DNA of 64,000 nt from Thermosipho sp. (in: thermotogales) (GCA_017656345.1 JACDNZ010000005.1:37532-101531); one strand, 5' to 3'; positions 52,146 to 61,849 are shown, counted from the first letter of the stretch. Notes: generated from the sequence alone by a model not told the origin. Made by a program: numbers and translations.

Positions 52146-54321
52146 GCTAATTCTCTTTATCTTAATAATACTAAGCTTTTTAAGCATAGATATTATAGCT
52201 TTTGCAGCTGATACCTGGGAATATGCAATCACAAATACTGATACACCAATCTATATAGATGAAACTCAAACTTCAGCGTATATAGACACTACACTAAACG
52301 AAATTGCATTACCCAGGGCTAATTTGCCGGACTTGGTAAAATTATCATCTGATGGGAGGTTTGAGTATGCGGTCTTAACGGATACCGGAGTAGAAATTTA
52401 CAGTTTTGACGGGACTTCTATGGTGCATAACACGATATTAGACATTCCCGTTACTGACCCACTAGCATTAGCACAACCCACACCCTATCCCAATATGGTT
52501 ATTGCACAGGGCACGGAAGTAAAACAATATACGTTTGACGGGTCTAATATGGTCGAAGTGCCGGCGCTAGCTGTTGCAGGGCTGACAAATATAGTTTCAG
52601 TCAGCAGTGTAGATAGTGATACAATTTCAGTTTTGGCCAATAACCAGGTTAAAACATTTCAATTCGATGGTTCACAAATGACGGAGAATACAATACTTTC
52701 TCCATCTACGACTTTAAATAACCCTTTACAGATAGCTATAGACAATGACTACGATATGGCCATTTTAGAAGAAAATCAGTTAAGATTTTTTAATTTCACA
52801 GGCAGCGGTTTAGTAGAAAACCCTGCACTGGCAATAACAGGATTAAATAATCCTAAAGCTTTTTCCATGGATAATGGGGAAATAGCCATTATTGACGGCA
52901 ACCAGGTTAAACATTATTCCTTTGACGGTACTCAAATGGTTTATAATTCGGCGCTTTCGATCACTTCCGGTTTAACTGCCCCTTCTTCTATTGCATTAAG
53001 AACGGGGTCTTTTGACCGGGTTATCCTTGACGGCGATACTGTTAAATATTATTCCTGGGACGGTTCATCATTGGTTTACAACCCTAACTTAAGCAAGCAA
53101 ATTACTAACATAGTGCAGGCCGGGGGATATATTACGTCAGCACAGGTACAGTCTTTAGCTGTTACTCCAACAAATGCAGTAGACAAAGTGCGAGTTACAG
53201 CATACCACCAGGTTCCTGACGGCACAAAAATTGAGTGGTCTGTAACAGCTGATGGCACAAACTGGACAAAAAGATGGAGGGTAAGGGGTACTCCCACCGG
53301 TGCTGTTGCCGAGGTGACAGATGATAATGGCTTAACCTGGGTGCCCATAGGCGATGAATCAGTCACTAATCCTGGTAATAATAACCCCGATTTGTGGGCT
53401 ACTGTTACTGCTGGTAGTTCAATTAAATGGAAAGCCGAATTATCAACTACTGATGATACGGTAACACCGAAGATAATTGCCAACTTAGGTACTGCTGTAA
53501 GGTGGGAAGTAGACTCACAACCCAACCCACCAATTCTTGACCCTGTACCTGGATGGTTTTACACTACAACACCAACATTTAACTGGACATTTAGCGATCC
53601 AGATGTAGGAGATACTCAGACAGCTTTCCAGCTTTTAATTAAAAGGCAATCAGATAATGCAATAGTTTATGACACAGGAAAGGTATTAAGCAGTGCCAAC
53701 TCTTTTACACTCCCAACCAGTTATGACCCAACGGTACCAGGGCCACTGTATCAATCAGGCGAATATTCCTTTACTGTTGAAATTAGAACCTGGGATAGCA
53801 AAGATGTACCAAGCGATTATTCAACGCCGGAGCCGTTTAATGTTCTTGCCTTTGAGCGGCCAAGAATTGCGGAAATAGTTAATCCACCTGCTGGCCAAAG
53901 CGAGTCTATTTTATCGGACCCCTCAACACACATCATGATTACGCCAGGGCTGACAGCGAGTGCTTTGCCTAAAGCAAAGGCAGGGGCAAGGGTAACAGTG
54001 TTAGTTGACAGCGTGGGGCCCATTAATACACCGGCTGCTGATATAGCTAGTATTTACTACCCTGAAGGAACAGCTACAATTGGAGAAGCGTCAGCAGCTA
54101 ATCCTTTAGGAAGTAAGACTAACAGATGGACAATCCCATTTTGGACAGACGCTAATCTTGATAATGTTCCCAGCGGCACCGTTGTTAAAATGGATGTTTC
54201 TGGTACTGGTACTGTAGGAGGTGTAACGAGCTTCAATATACCACCGCTTGCTGACGGAATTATAGTTACAGAAGGGAGTGTCTATGAAGATTGGTTTGTA
54301 GTGTTACAGGGGAGTAATTAA
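52129..54321 (+). CDS. Large secreted beta-propeller protein
   Basis: The 730-aa protein has a signal peptide (LILFILIILSFLSIDIIAFA). A propeller follows, built of six repeats of about 45 residues marked by YSFDGTSMV, YTFDGSNMV, FQFDGSQMT, FNFTGSGLV, YSFDGTQMV and YSWDGSSLV. The C-terminal half has Ig/FN3-like parts (PNPPILDPVPGWFYTTTPTF, FNWTFSDPDVGDTQTAFQLL). It is a likely surface adhesin or pilus tip. It overlaps the preceding gene by 17 bases. Confidence 0.75.
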   Translation: MYRKTRLILFILIILSFLSIDIIAFAADTWEYAITNTDTPIYIDETQTSAYIDTTLNEIALPRANLPDLVKLSSDGRFEYAVLTDTGVEIYSFDGTSMVHNTILDIPVTDPLALAQPTPYPNMVIAQGTEVKQYTFDGSNMVEVPALAVAGLTNIVSVSSVDSDTISVLANNQVKTFQFDGSQMTENTILSPSTTLNNPLQIAIDNDYDMAILEENQLRFFNFTGSGLVENPALAITGLNNPKAFSMDNGEIAIIDGNQVKHYSFDGTQMVYNSALSITSGLTAPSSIALRTGSFDRVILDGDTVKYYSWDGSSLVYNPNLSKQITNIVQAGGYITSAQVQSLAVTPTNAVDKVRVTAYHQVPDGTKIEWSVTADGTNWTKRWRVRGTPTGAVAEVTDDNGLTWVPIGDESVTNPGNNNPDLWATVTAGSSIKWKAELSTTDDTVTPKIIANLGTAVRWEVDSQPNPPILDPVPGWFYTTTPTFNWTFSDPDVGDTQTAFQLLIKRQSDNAIVYDTGKVLSSANSFTLPTSYDPTVPGPLYQSGEYSFTVEIRTWDSKDVPSDYSTPEPFNVLAFERPRIAEIVNPPAGQSESILSDPSTHIMITPGLTASALPKAKAGARVTVLVDSVGPINTPAADIASIYYPEGTATIGEASAANPLGSKTNRWTIPFWTDANLDNVPSGTVVKMDVSGTGTVGGVTSFNIPPLADGIIVTEGSVYEDWFVVLQGSN

Positions 54322-54420
54322 CATTATTTAAAGCCCAATTTCCAATAAAGGAAAGCATTGAAGACAACCTTATTAAGTAGTTGTCACAATTTCGTTCATA
54401 AAATAAAAGGGGGAGATAAA

Positions 54421-57400
54421 ATGAATAAAAGAAAAAAACTATTTATATTTCTCCTTGCTTTGTTATTATTAAATGTAAATATAATTGAAGCCAAAGCTTT
54501 AACTTTAGATTCGCCAGCATCTATACTTCAAGCTAATTCACAAGGAACACATTCATATGATGGTTTGTTGGGGCCTTTAAATTCTCCTAATGTGCGAACT
54601 AATAATGCTTATGTCGGTAATATAACTGCTGCGGTACTGGATAAAAACGATAATCTATATGTAGGAGGTACTAATTATTACTTAAAATCTTATGATAAAA
54701 ATATGAACTTACGTTGGCAATATTATCTTGGAAGTGCCCCTGCCTACGGGGTTATGGCAATTGATAACAATGGAAAACTGTACGTTGCTCGAGGCGCAGG
54801 CTATTATCAGGAATTAGTAGCTATAAATGCTAACAATGGGTCCTTAATTTGGAGAAGTTTGTACGAAAAGAAAATTGATGGCATTAATATTAATCCTGTT
54901 ACAGGGGATGTTATCGTAAGAATAGTTGACAGAAACGATAATTCCGCAATATTAGGCCTAGATAGTTCTACTGGCAATGTTAAATTTTCCTATAAATCGA
55001 ATATTTTTGCAGGTACTAATGGCAACTCTTATTCACCAATAGCTATTGATAGTAGGACTGGAGACATATATGCAAAATTAGGGGAAATACAGAGTGGTTA
55101 CATTTCTTATTTATATAAATTAGATAAAAATGGAAACTATATTTGGAAGTACCCCTATGTAACCCAATTTTTTGGGCTTGATGAGCAAAACAATAGATTA
55201 TATGTAGGCTACGGTGATTACGGTGTAGGTTATAACCAGTACGTTAGAGCATTATCTTTAAGTGGTTCAACAATTTGGAGTGTGAATCCAGCTAATAATA
55301 CTATCAGAGCAGCTGCAATTGGTAAAAGTGGAGACGTATATGCTATAGTGTATAATGTTTTATACGTTTATGATAAAAACGGAAATTTAAAATGGAAAAT
55401 AACAATTAACAGTAATTACGCTTCTTTCATAATTATAGGCTCTGATGGTATAGCTTATGTTAGAGATGCTTATGACTATATACATGCATTTAAGGATGGC
55501 AATTTATTATGGAAGCAATCACTTCAATACTCCGGGTCAATGTTAATAAAAAGAAACGGTGATTTAGTTGTTTTCGGAGGTTCTTATGGAGCTTTTTATG
55601 TATATACTTTTAGTTTTAACGGATTAAGCACGCCAACAGGGTTATCTATCACTAATCCAACTCAAACAAGTTTAACAATATCTTGGAATAGTAGTGGTAG
55701 GGAAGGTACAGTATATGAATTATATAACATAACTAAAGGACAAGTAGTATACAGCGGTACAGGTACCTCATATACAGAAACAGGACTAACTCCCGGGACA
55801 ACATATAGTTACAAAATAAGAGCTAAAAATGGTCCCGATGGCACATATTATACAAGTTGGAGTTCCTCAGTCAGCAAAACAACTATACCAGCTACTCCTA
55901 ATACCCCTTCAGGTACTAATGGAGGCCTTTCGTGGTCACAATCAGCAGGTCGAGGGTACGTTGTTTTAAACTGGGACCCGGTTCCGGGAGCCACTGGTTA
56001 TATGGTACATGTCTGGGATGGTGGTGCTTATAGAAAATTCGACGTCGGAAATACAACAACTTTTGATACCAGAGTATGGAAAATATACCCCAGTGAAAGT
56101 ACAATAAACTCCTATGGTACAAATTCACGCAGCAACGATATTTTTTATCATAATAAAGGTGGTTATGACCTCCGAGATGACCCACAACAGCTCTATATAA
56201 CTTCAACTAATAATGCCTACAATAATAGTCATAATTACTGGTTTCGGGTAAGTGCATATAATTCAAGTGGCGAAAGTCCATATTCGGATGCATATATGCC
56301 TACTTTACCAAACCGAACGGACGCAACTCCACCAACAGGAACATTAACTATAAACGATGGCATGACTAAGACTGGTAGCATTGACGTAACTCTCACTATA
56401 AGCGGCACTGACCCGTTAGTTAGCAATTATACTGCTACCACGTCCGACGACGCTTCCGGAGTTGCTTATATGAGCTTTTCTAATGATAATGTTTCGTGGT
56501 CTGATTGGGAGCCATTCGCCACCACTAAAGAATGGACACTAGAAGCTGGACCAGGAACAAAAACAGTCTACCTAAAACTAAAAGACAACGCAGGTAATGT
56601 TAGCCAATTAATTAGTGCCACTATCTATTTGGTTGATGATACAACCGCACCTTCGGTAGAATTACTAATAAATAATGGAGATACGACCACTACTAATAAT
56701 CTTGTAGAGTTGTTTATAAATAGTACAGATGATTTAACAACACCTGCAGACTTAAAATTCAGACTGAGCAATGATGGAACAGCATGGACAGGATGGATGA
56801 ATTATACAAGCGTTTATTCTGATTGGGACTTAACTTCCGGCTATGGAGGTACAACTGCCGAAGGTTACAAAACCGTATATATCCAAGTAATGGATGGCGC
56901 CGGAAATATAAACACTTCAAGCGCCACAATAGGTTACGCCACATCAGAACCTACAGGTAGTGTCGCTTCTCAGACAGGAAATGCAAGCAGCATAATTGTA
57001 GGAGGCACAAACTTTACCGTCAACTTTACTAAATCAAATCAAATAATACTTGATGTCAGCTCGGCAGACGCGGCTGAAGCAAGATACAGTCTTGATGGCA
57101 TTACCTGGTCTGAATGGGAGCCGATAAGCAGTCAAAGATCAATAACCTTGGAAAGTATAGATGGAATTAAAGGTGTGTATGTCCAATTTAGAAGTGAATA
57201 CGGGTTAAAATCACCGATATACACTAAGAATTTTGTGCTAGATACCACTCCCCCAGAAATCATACTGGAAACTCTCACAGGGGCCACAGCAACGACCACA
57301 GGTTCTATTGATATTCTAGTTGTAGTCAAAGATAATATTAGTACAAACTTTACTTATAGTTTAGATAGTTCTAATTTCTATGCTTTACCGGCTGACGGTA

Positions 57401-57510
57401 TTATAACAGTGTCTGGATTAACGTCAGGACGGCTGCATAAAATAACAGTTTGGGTTAAAGACGAAGCAGGTAATGTAGGTACAGAGAGTATAGATGTGTG
57501 GTCCTTATAA
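54421..57510 (+). CDS. Giant secreted PQQ-like propeller/FN3/Ig protein
   Basis: This 1029-aa protein has a signal peptide (LFIFLLALLLLNVNIIEA), then a PQQ-type beta-propeller of about 370 residues. Repeats there include AVLDKNDNLYVGG, AIDNNGKLYVARG and LDKNGNYIWKYPY. A fibronectin type III domain follows (TPTGLSITNPTQTSLTISWN), a second FN3-like domain, and three or four Ig-like domains with TKTVYLKLKDNAGNVSQ-type repeats. It lacks an LPXTG or SLH anchor, so attachment may be through the SLH protein or the pilus. The start at 54421 follows GGGGGAG. It ends the pilus operon before a strong terminator. Confidence 0.78.
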   Translation: MNKRKKLFIFLLALLLLNVNIIEAKALTLDSPASILQANSQGTHSYDGLLGPLNSPNVRTNNAYVGNITAAVLDKNDNLYVGGTNYYLKSYDKNMNLRWQYYLGSAPAYGVMAIDNNGKLYVARGAGYYQELVAINANNGSLIWRSLYEKKIDGININPVTGDVIVRIVDRNDNSAILGLDSSTGNVKFSYKSNIFAGTNGNSYSPIAIDSRTGDIYAKLGEIQSGYISYLYKLDKNGNYIWKYPYVTQFFGLDEQNNRLYVGYGDYGVGYNQYVRALSLSGSTIWSVNPANNTIRAAAIGKSGDVYAIVYNVLYVYDKNGNLKWKITINSNYASFIIIGSDGIAYVRDAYDYIHAFKDGNLLWKQSLQYSGSMLIKRNGDLVVFGGSYGAFYVYTFSFNGLSTPTGLSITNPTQTSLTISWNSSGREGTVYELYNITKGQVVYSGTGTSYTETGLTPGTTYSYKIRAKNGPDGTYYTSWSSSVSKTTIPATPNTPSGTNGGLSWSQSAGRGYVVLNWDPVPGATGYMVHVWDGGAYRKFDVGNTTTFDTRVWKIYPSESTINSYGTNSRSNDIFYHNKGGYDLRDDPQQLYITSTNNAYNNSHNYWFRVSAYNSSGESPYSDAYMPTLPNRTDATPPTGTLTINDGMTKTGSIDVTLTISGTDPLVSNYTATTSDDASGVAYMSFSNDNVSWSDWEPFATTKEWTLEAGPGTKTVYLKLKDNAGNVSQLISATIYLVDDTTAPSVELLINNGDTTTTNNLVELFINSTDDLTTPADLKFRLSNDGTAWTGWMNYTSVYSDWDLTSGYGGTTAEGYKTVYIQVMDGAGNINTSSATIGYATSEPTGSVASQTGNASSIIVGGTNFTVNFTKSNQIILDVSSADAAEARYSLDGITWSEWEPISSQRSITLESIDGIKGVYVQFRSEYGLKSPIYTKNFVLDTTPPEIILETLTGATATTTGSIDILVVVKDNISTNFTYSLDSSNFYALPADGIITVSGLTSGRLHKITVWVKDEAGNVGTESIDVWSL

Positions 57511-57540
57511 AAAGCACAAGTAAATAATACTTTTAGTTAA

Positions 57541-57575
57541 AAACGGGTAGGTGGACAAACCTTCCCGTTTTTTTA
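57541..57575 (+). terminator. Strong Rho-independent terminator of the pilus operon
   Basis: AAACGGG plus AGGT pair with ACCT plus CCCGTTT, followed by a T run. It closes the pilus region 31 bases after the giant surface protein. Confidence 0.85.
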
Positions 57576-57618
57576 TTTGCAACGAAAAGTTTTGACTTAA
57601 ATAGGGTGCTAATCAAAT

Positions 57619-57647
57619 TTTACTAAACACATACATTGTGTTATAAT
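57619..57647 (+). promoter_or_regulatory. Promoter with shared operator, membrane hydrolase gene
   Basis: TTTACT, spacer AAACACATACATTGTGT (17 bases), TATAAT. Arms CACATA and the ATTGTG side form an imperfect palindrome in register with the other sites. Confidence 0.7.
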
Positions 57648-57699
57648 AATATAAAAAATTACAATTAAACAACATAGTAAGGAGGTGTGTTATCTTGTT

Positions 57700-58311
57700 A
57701 TGAAAGGTACTAGTCATCTAGTTGTAGGAGCTGCCACTGGGATTGTTTTATCACAGCATGTTAATATCAACCCGCTGGTTACAGTTGGTCTAACCACATT
57801 GGGCGCAATAATGCCCGATTTAGACGAAAAGCATTCAGCCATCAATAAGATATTATTTCCTGTATCAATTAAAAAGAAAAATATCCTTAAAGGGTTAGTA
57901 GGGGCCGTTTTGTTGCTCGTTCAGCACCCCCTTGCAATATACATTGGAGCAATTATTATCCTAAGCATGATATCCAGTAAGATAGAATACCGGTTCAGTA
58001 TTCTGAAAGGATTTTACCAGGTAAAACACCATCGAACAATTTTTCATGACCCGTTAATTGGAAGTGTAATATTTTTGGTTCCGCTTTTGCTTTTGAAAAT
58101 CAGTAAGATTTACATTTTAATTTACTTGCTGGGCCTAATCACACATTATATTGCTGATAGTTTCACCAATTACGGTTTACCTTTATATATCTTAGGACGA
58201 AAACTAAGAATGCCGCTTACTTATTCCAGCAACAATATGGCAGTTGAGTACATTTTGGTCGGCAGTTACCTGGGGTTACTCGCATACGCAAGTTTTCTTA
58301 GTGGCGTGTAA
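57700..58311 (+). CDS. YdjM-type membrane-bound metal-dependent hydrolase
   Basis: The 203-aa polytopic protein matches the YdjM/DUF457 family: KGTSHLVVGAATG at the start, GAIMPDLDEKHSAINK near residue 40, YQVKHHRTIFHDPLIGS near 108, and THYIADSFTNYGLPLY near 150. The His and Asp residues would bind metal in the membrane. In E. coli ydjM is SOS-controlled; its function is unclear. Here it carries the element-wide operator instead. The ATG at 57700 is twelve bases from GGAGGTG, a little long. Confidence 0.85.
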   Translation: MKGTSHLVVGAATGIVLSQHVNINPLVTVGLTTLGAIMPDLDEKHSAINKILFPVSIKKKNILKGLVGAVLLLVQHPLAIYIGAIIILSMISSKIEYRFSILKGFYQVKHHRTIFHDPLIGSVIFLVPLLLLKISKIYILIYLLGLITHYIADSFTNYGLPLYILGRKLRMPLTYSSNNMAVEYILVGSYLGLLAYASFLSGV

Positions 58312-58442
58312 TTTGGGAAAGATAGTAAGTTATTTGAATGAACTATTCGCAAACAATTTCTCCTGGTAGACCACACGTAAAAATTATAGGATAGCTTTGC
58401 AGGTTGTAATAGTTTGAAAAAGGAATAAGGTGGGAGATAACC

Positions 58443-58952
58443 ATGTTTGACCGTTATGCGGATAGTGTAAAGCGAAGAATTTACAATTTGTTCAGCAGAG
58501 TTATTGACAACCACGTAAAACTGGGCATTGAAGATCCCAGGAGGATTACAGATAACTTTATAGCAGAAATTCGCAGTAAAAAACTTGATACCTGGAAGAG
58601 TCTCGAAAAATATATAGACACCAAATACTTTTATGACCAATGCATTCAGTATGCAGAACAAAAGGTTGACGAATACAAAGAAAGGTACGGCAGAATCAGT
58701 AATAAAGGCAGGGTTACAACAGGGCAAATAGACTTCCTGACGGATTTGATTGAAAAATCACTTAAACATAAGAAGTACAAAGTGCGAATGGCCGGCTTGG
58801 AAAAACTAAAGGATATTTTAAGGATGCTTTCTAAAAGCAGTGCCAGTAAATATATTGACGTGTACCGGGAAATTCTCGGGTATACAGACAAAAAAGATGA
58901 TAAAAACGAGGAACAGAAGGAAGGAAAAAAAGAAGGTCCGGGAGAGTCTTGA
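58443..58952 (+). CDS. Hypothetical charged helical protein
   Basis: The 169-aa protein starts after GGTGGGAG. It is largely helical and charged (FDRYADSVKRRIYNLFSRV, KKYKVRMAGLEKLKDILRML) and ends in a Lys/Glu-rich tail. I recognise no family. It lies alone between the hydrolase and the DnaD/CRISPR operon. Confidence 0.55.
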   Translation: MFDRYADSVKRRIYNLFSRVIDNHVKLGIEDPRRITDNFIAEIRSKKLDTWKSLEKYIDTKYFYDQCIQYAEQKVDEYKERYGRISNKGRVTTGQIDFLTDLIEKSLKHKKYKVRMAGLEKLKDILRMLSKSSASKYIDVYREILGYTDKKDDKNEEQKEGKKEGPGES

Positions 58953-59020
58953 TAGCAGATGCTTCAAAGACGTTTTCATAGGAGGTTTTTTGCTTTTCGC
59001 TGATGGTATTTTTTATGTCG

Positions 59021-59049
59021 TTGTTTTATTATAACAAAAATGGTATAAA
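59021..59049 (+). promoter_or_regulatory. Promoter of the DnaD-csf operon
   Basis: TTGTTT and TATAAA are separated by 17 bases (TATTATAACAAAAATGG). The spacer lacks the shared operator. Two GTAAAC direct repeats lie just downstream. The DnaD-like start follows about 100 bases later. Confidence 0.55.
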
Positions 59050-59146
59050 TATACTGAACGTAAACGACTGTAAACAGAGAAAAACCTTTAAATGTGCTCA
59101 TGGGTTCTTGCAATAATTAAGGCAGTTTAATAGGGAGGAAGTGTTA

Positions 59147-60118
59147 ATGCAATCTACGTCAACACTCGGTTTATTATTAGAAGAAGGCGTTACTGTTGTA
59201 CCTAATGTACTTCTTAAAAACTATACTCGACTAAATCTAACAGAGGAAGAACTGGTGATATTACTACAGATATTACGCTTGCGACAAACAAATAATGAAC
59301 GCAGGCCAATGGTCAAAACACTTTCAGAAGTAACCAATATCCCGGAGACATACCTCCAAGAAATCTTAGTCCAATTGCAAGATAAAAAACTGCTTCAAAT
59401 AAAGCCCGTCCAAGATGAAAACGGAAGATGGTCTGAAGTTTATTCGTTAGATGGCTTGTATACCAGGCTAGAGGAACTGGCTACCAAGAAAAAAGAGACC
59501 AAAGGAAGAGAACAAGATTTTGATAGGCTCGCAAAGCTTTTCAGCCAAATAACCGGTATGCCAATTGCTCCCAAACATGAAAGCATGATAATTAAGTGGC
59601 TATACGAATACCAATATTCCGTAGAATTTCTGGAATACGTTTTAATTGAGTGTTTTGAACGGGGCGGAGCGTGGCAGAAGGATTGGCGTATAAAATCTAT
59701 AATTGACAAACTCTATTCTTCTGGAATTAAAGACTTAGAGGAAGTAAAAAACTGGTTCAATTTATATGACCAGGATAATTACTGGTTTAATAAATTTGCA
59801 TCGGTGCTTGGCCGTCCAATTAGAAGTGTTCCGGAGAAAAACGCTATTAGGCGTTGGGCGAAGGAATGGGGATTTAGCGACGAAATAATCATACGAGCCA
59901 TTGAAAAGGCCTGCCTGGCTACAACTAACCCCAGCTTTAACTACATTGAAAGTATATTAAAAAATTGGAAGGAAAAAGGGATTGATACTATCGAAAAAAT
60001 TGAAAAAGAAGAAAAAACTTACAAGGAGCGTAAACAGAAAGAGAACTCGGCACAACAAACGTCTCATAAAAGAAATATTCCTAAAATAGATCCCGAGACC
60101 GGAATGATAATTATATAA
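59147..60118 (+). CDS. DnaD-domain replication protein
   Basis: The 323-aa protein has an N-terminal winged-helix part (LTEEELVILLQILRLRQ, LQDKKLLQIKP) and two DnaB_2/DnaD-like repeats, around residues 125-205 and 215-290. The second ends FNYIESILKNWKEKGIDTIE, the YxxxILxxWxxxG signature of DnaD. Such proteins help load helicase or act as plasmid initiators in Firmicutes. It precedes csf1 by 78 bases in the same direction, in the place where type IV systems often encode a helicase or Cas6. The start at 59147 follows GGGAGG. Confidence 0.85.
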   Translation: MQSTSTLGLLLEEGVTVVPNVLLKNYTRLNLTEEELVILLQILRLRQTNNERRPMVKTLSEVTNIPETYLQEILVQLQDKKLLQIKPVQDENGRWSEVYSLDGLYTRLEELATKKKETKGREQDFDRLAKLFSQITGMPIAPKHESMIIKWLYEYQYSVEFLEYVLIECFERGGAWQKDWRIKSIIDKLYSSGIKDLEEVKNWFNLYDQDNYWFNKFASVLGRPIRSVPEKNAIRRWAKEWGFSDEIIIRAIEKACLATTNPSFNYIESILKNWKEKGIDTIEKIEKEEKTYKERKQKENSAQQTSHKRNIPKIDPETGMIII

Positions 60119-60196
60119 GGATGTTTTGGCCATAGTGTTCAGCAAAAGCTTTTAAAATAATACACCAAAGACATCCCAATTAAAGGAGGTGATAAC

Positions 60197-60934
60197 TTGC
60201 ATGACTTAAAGGAGTATTTGCTAAATAAGGAATATTTAACACCGCAGGAATTAGTGTATTTATCTCTAGGATGCCCGGAGCTAAAAGACAAGAAAGCCAC
60301 ATATGTGGAAACTGATGAGAGCTGTGTAATGTGCGGGCAACCTATTATGGGGAAAGGGTTAAAGAAAACAAAAACATGGCCCTTTTCTGCAAACTTTACT
60401 AACATAGACTTATGGGCAAAACCTCACAGCGAACATGTATGTATTCCCTGCGCATATGCTCAAATAGGAAAAGCACCAAATGGACAAGCACTAAAAGGAA
60501 GAACATTTGTTGCAACTACTGACGAATTTAAAATACTAACGGACAATGAAAGTATATCAGAAACAATACTCAATCCGCCTGAACCGCCGTTTGTTATTAA
60601 TGTAGGTTTATATAAAAAAGCTTTTCAGAAACATCTTATCTTACGGTCGAAGGTAAACTACTCAACTCAAAATGGTATTATAGTCCAGTATGGAGAAGAA
60701 ACAGTCATTTTAACTCCTGATCTGTTGGAGATTTACAAACAAATAATTTCTTTAAGAAAAGCGGGATTAGGCTGGGGTGAAATTAAATACGATACTCCCA
60801 ACAATAATAAAAAGAAGGCGGAAATTTTAGGTGAAAAAGAAACCCATATATTCAATGAACGGATTAAGCCGTATTTGGACACATTAGCTTTGGAATTTCT
60901 TTTGATTACTGCCCCAAAAGGGGATAAAAAATAA
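60197..60934 (+). CDS. csf1: Type IV CRISPR protein Csf1 (large-subunit-like)
   Basis: The 245-aa protein contains CVMCGQ near residue 44 and CIPCAYA near 83, the zinc finger expected in Csf1. The rest is mixed alpha/beta. Csf1 takes the place of Cas8 in the type IV effector complex. The call rests on the zinc motif and on the csf1-csf2-csf3 gene order. The start is TTG after an ideal AAAGGAGGTG; the overlapping ATG would stop at once. Confidence 0.82.
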   Translation: MHDLKEYLLNKEYLTPQELVYLSLGCPELKDKKATYVETDESCVMCGQPIMGKGLKKTKTWPFSANFTNIDLWAKPHSEHVCIPCAYAQIGKAPNGQALKGRTFVATTDEFKILTDNESISETILNPPEPPFVINVGLYKKAFQKHLILRSKVNYSTQNGIIVQYGEETVILTPDLLEIYKQIISLRKAGLGWGEIKYDTPNNNKKKAEILGEKETHIFNERIKPYLDTLALEFLLITAPKGDKK

Positions 60935-60955
60935 TAAGAAAAGGAGGAAAAAATA

Positions 60956-61837
60956 ATGATAAAAAAATTTTCGCTGCGGATGACAGCCATGCAGCCAATC
61001 TGCCACTTAACAGACAGGGTTAAAAGACCGGAAGTTTCAATTGATGAGGCGTATTTCAGAAGTGAGGCCCCAGAAAAGCAAAAGCGCGAAATGAAAGTGA
61101 GAATGTTTCGGACCACTAAAGTGGTAAGCCCTTACGGTGTTAATGATGTTTGTGTTATCAGCGCCAATTCTTTCCGGGGAATTACACACCGCCTTGGAGC
61201 AAGAGATTTATTTGAACGGTTAGGACTGGAGAATCAGCTATCAAGAAAAATTTATTACATTCTAACCGCTGGTGGGGCACTGGAGGATTCCGGCAAAGAA
61301 AATCCGTTTAAAAAAGAAGGGTTTGAAAAGGAATTGCGGAGATTAATACCGCTGGTTTCCCTGTATGGCACGTCCATAGGAACGGGCATGATTGAAGGGA
61401 AATTAAAGCCCTCTTTCATCTGGCCAGTTGTAAAAGAAACTGCTCATCTTCTAGGATTAGATGATGAAAACATAGATGAAATGATAAGTGCCAACGAAAT
61501 TGTTTCCGAAACAATGTATACCCGCCAGGACGATTATCCAGGGGAAGGTAGCGACGATGAAAGAAAACAGCAGATGATTTATAAGATGCAGTATATGGCA
61601 GCGGGTGTAAAACTGGTCAGCGAAATCTCTATTATTGAGCCAACAGAAATAGAACTTGCCTGCTTCTTTAATATCATGGAGCGGTTTAAAGAAAGACCAT
61701 ACTTAGGCGGTTTAACCAGTAAAGGTTACGGCAGGGTTAAGATTGATGAAATACCTACCGGTGACCCTACACCTTACATTGAATTTGTCGAGAACAATAA
61801 AGAGGAAATCAAGCAGTTTATAATGGACCTAAAATAA
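60956..61837 (+). CDS. csf2: Type IV CRISPR protein Csf2 (Cas7-like backbone)
   Basis: The 293-aa protein follows the Csf2 pattern: SLRMTAMQPICHLTD at the start, then KVRMFRTTKV and ISANSFRGITHRLGARDLFE. YYILTAGGALEDSG, RLIPLVSLYGTSIGTGMIEG and GGLTSKGYGRV follow. Csf2 is a Cas7-type RRM protein that coats crRNA in several copies. AAGGAGG precedes the ATG. It lies 21 bases after csf1. Confidence 0.9.
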   Translation: MIKKFSLRMTAMQPICHLTDRVKRPEVSIDEAYFRSEAPEKQKREMKVRMFRTTKVVSPYGVNDVCVISANSFRGITHRLGARDLFERLGLENQLSRKIYYILTAGGALEDSGKENPFKKEGFEKELRRLIPLVSLYGTSIGTGMIEGKLKPSFIWPVVKETAHLLGLDDENIDEMISANEIVSETMYTRQDDYPGEGSDDERKQQMIYKMQYMAAGVKLVSEISIIEPTEIELACFFNIMERFKERPYLGGLTSKGYGRVKIDEIPTGDPTPYIEFVENNKEEIKQFIMDLK

Positions 61838-61849
61838 AAGGGTGATCTA

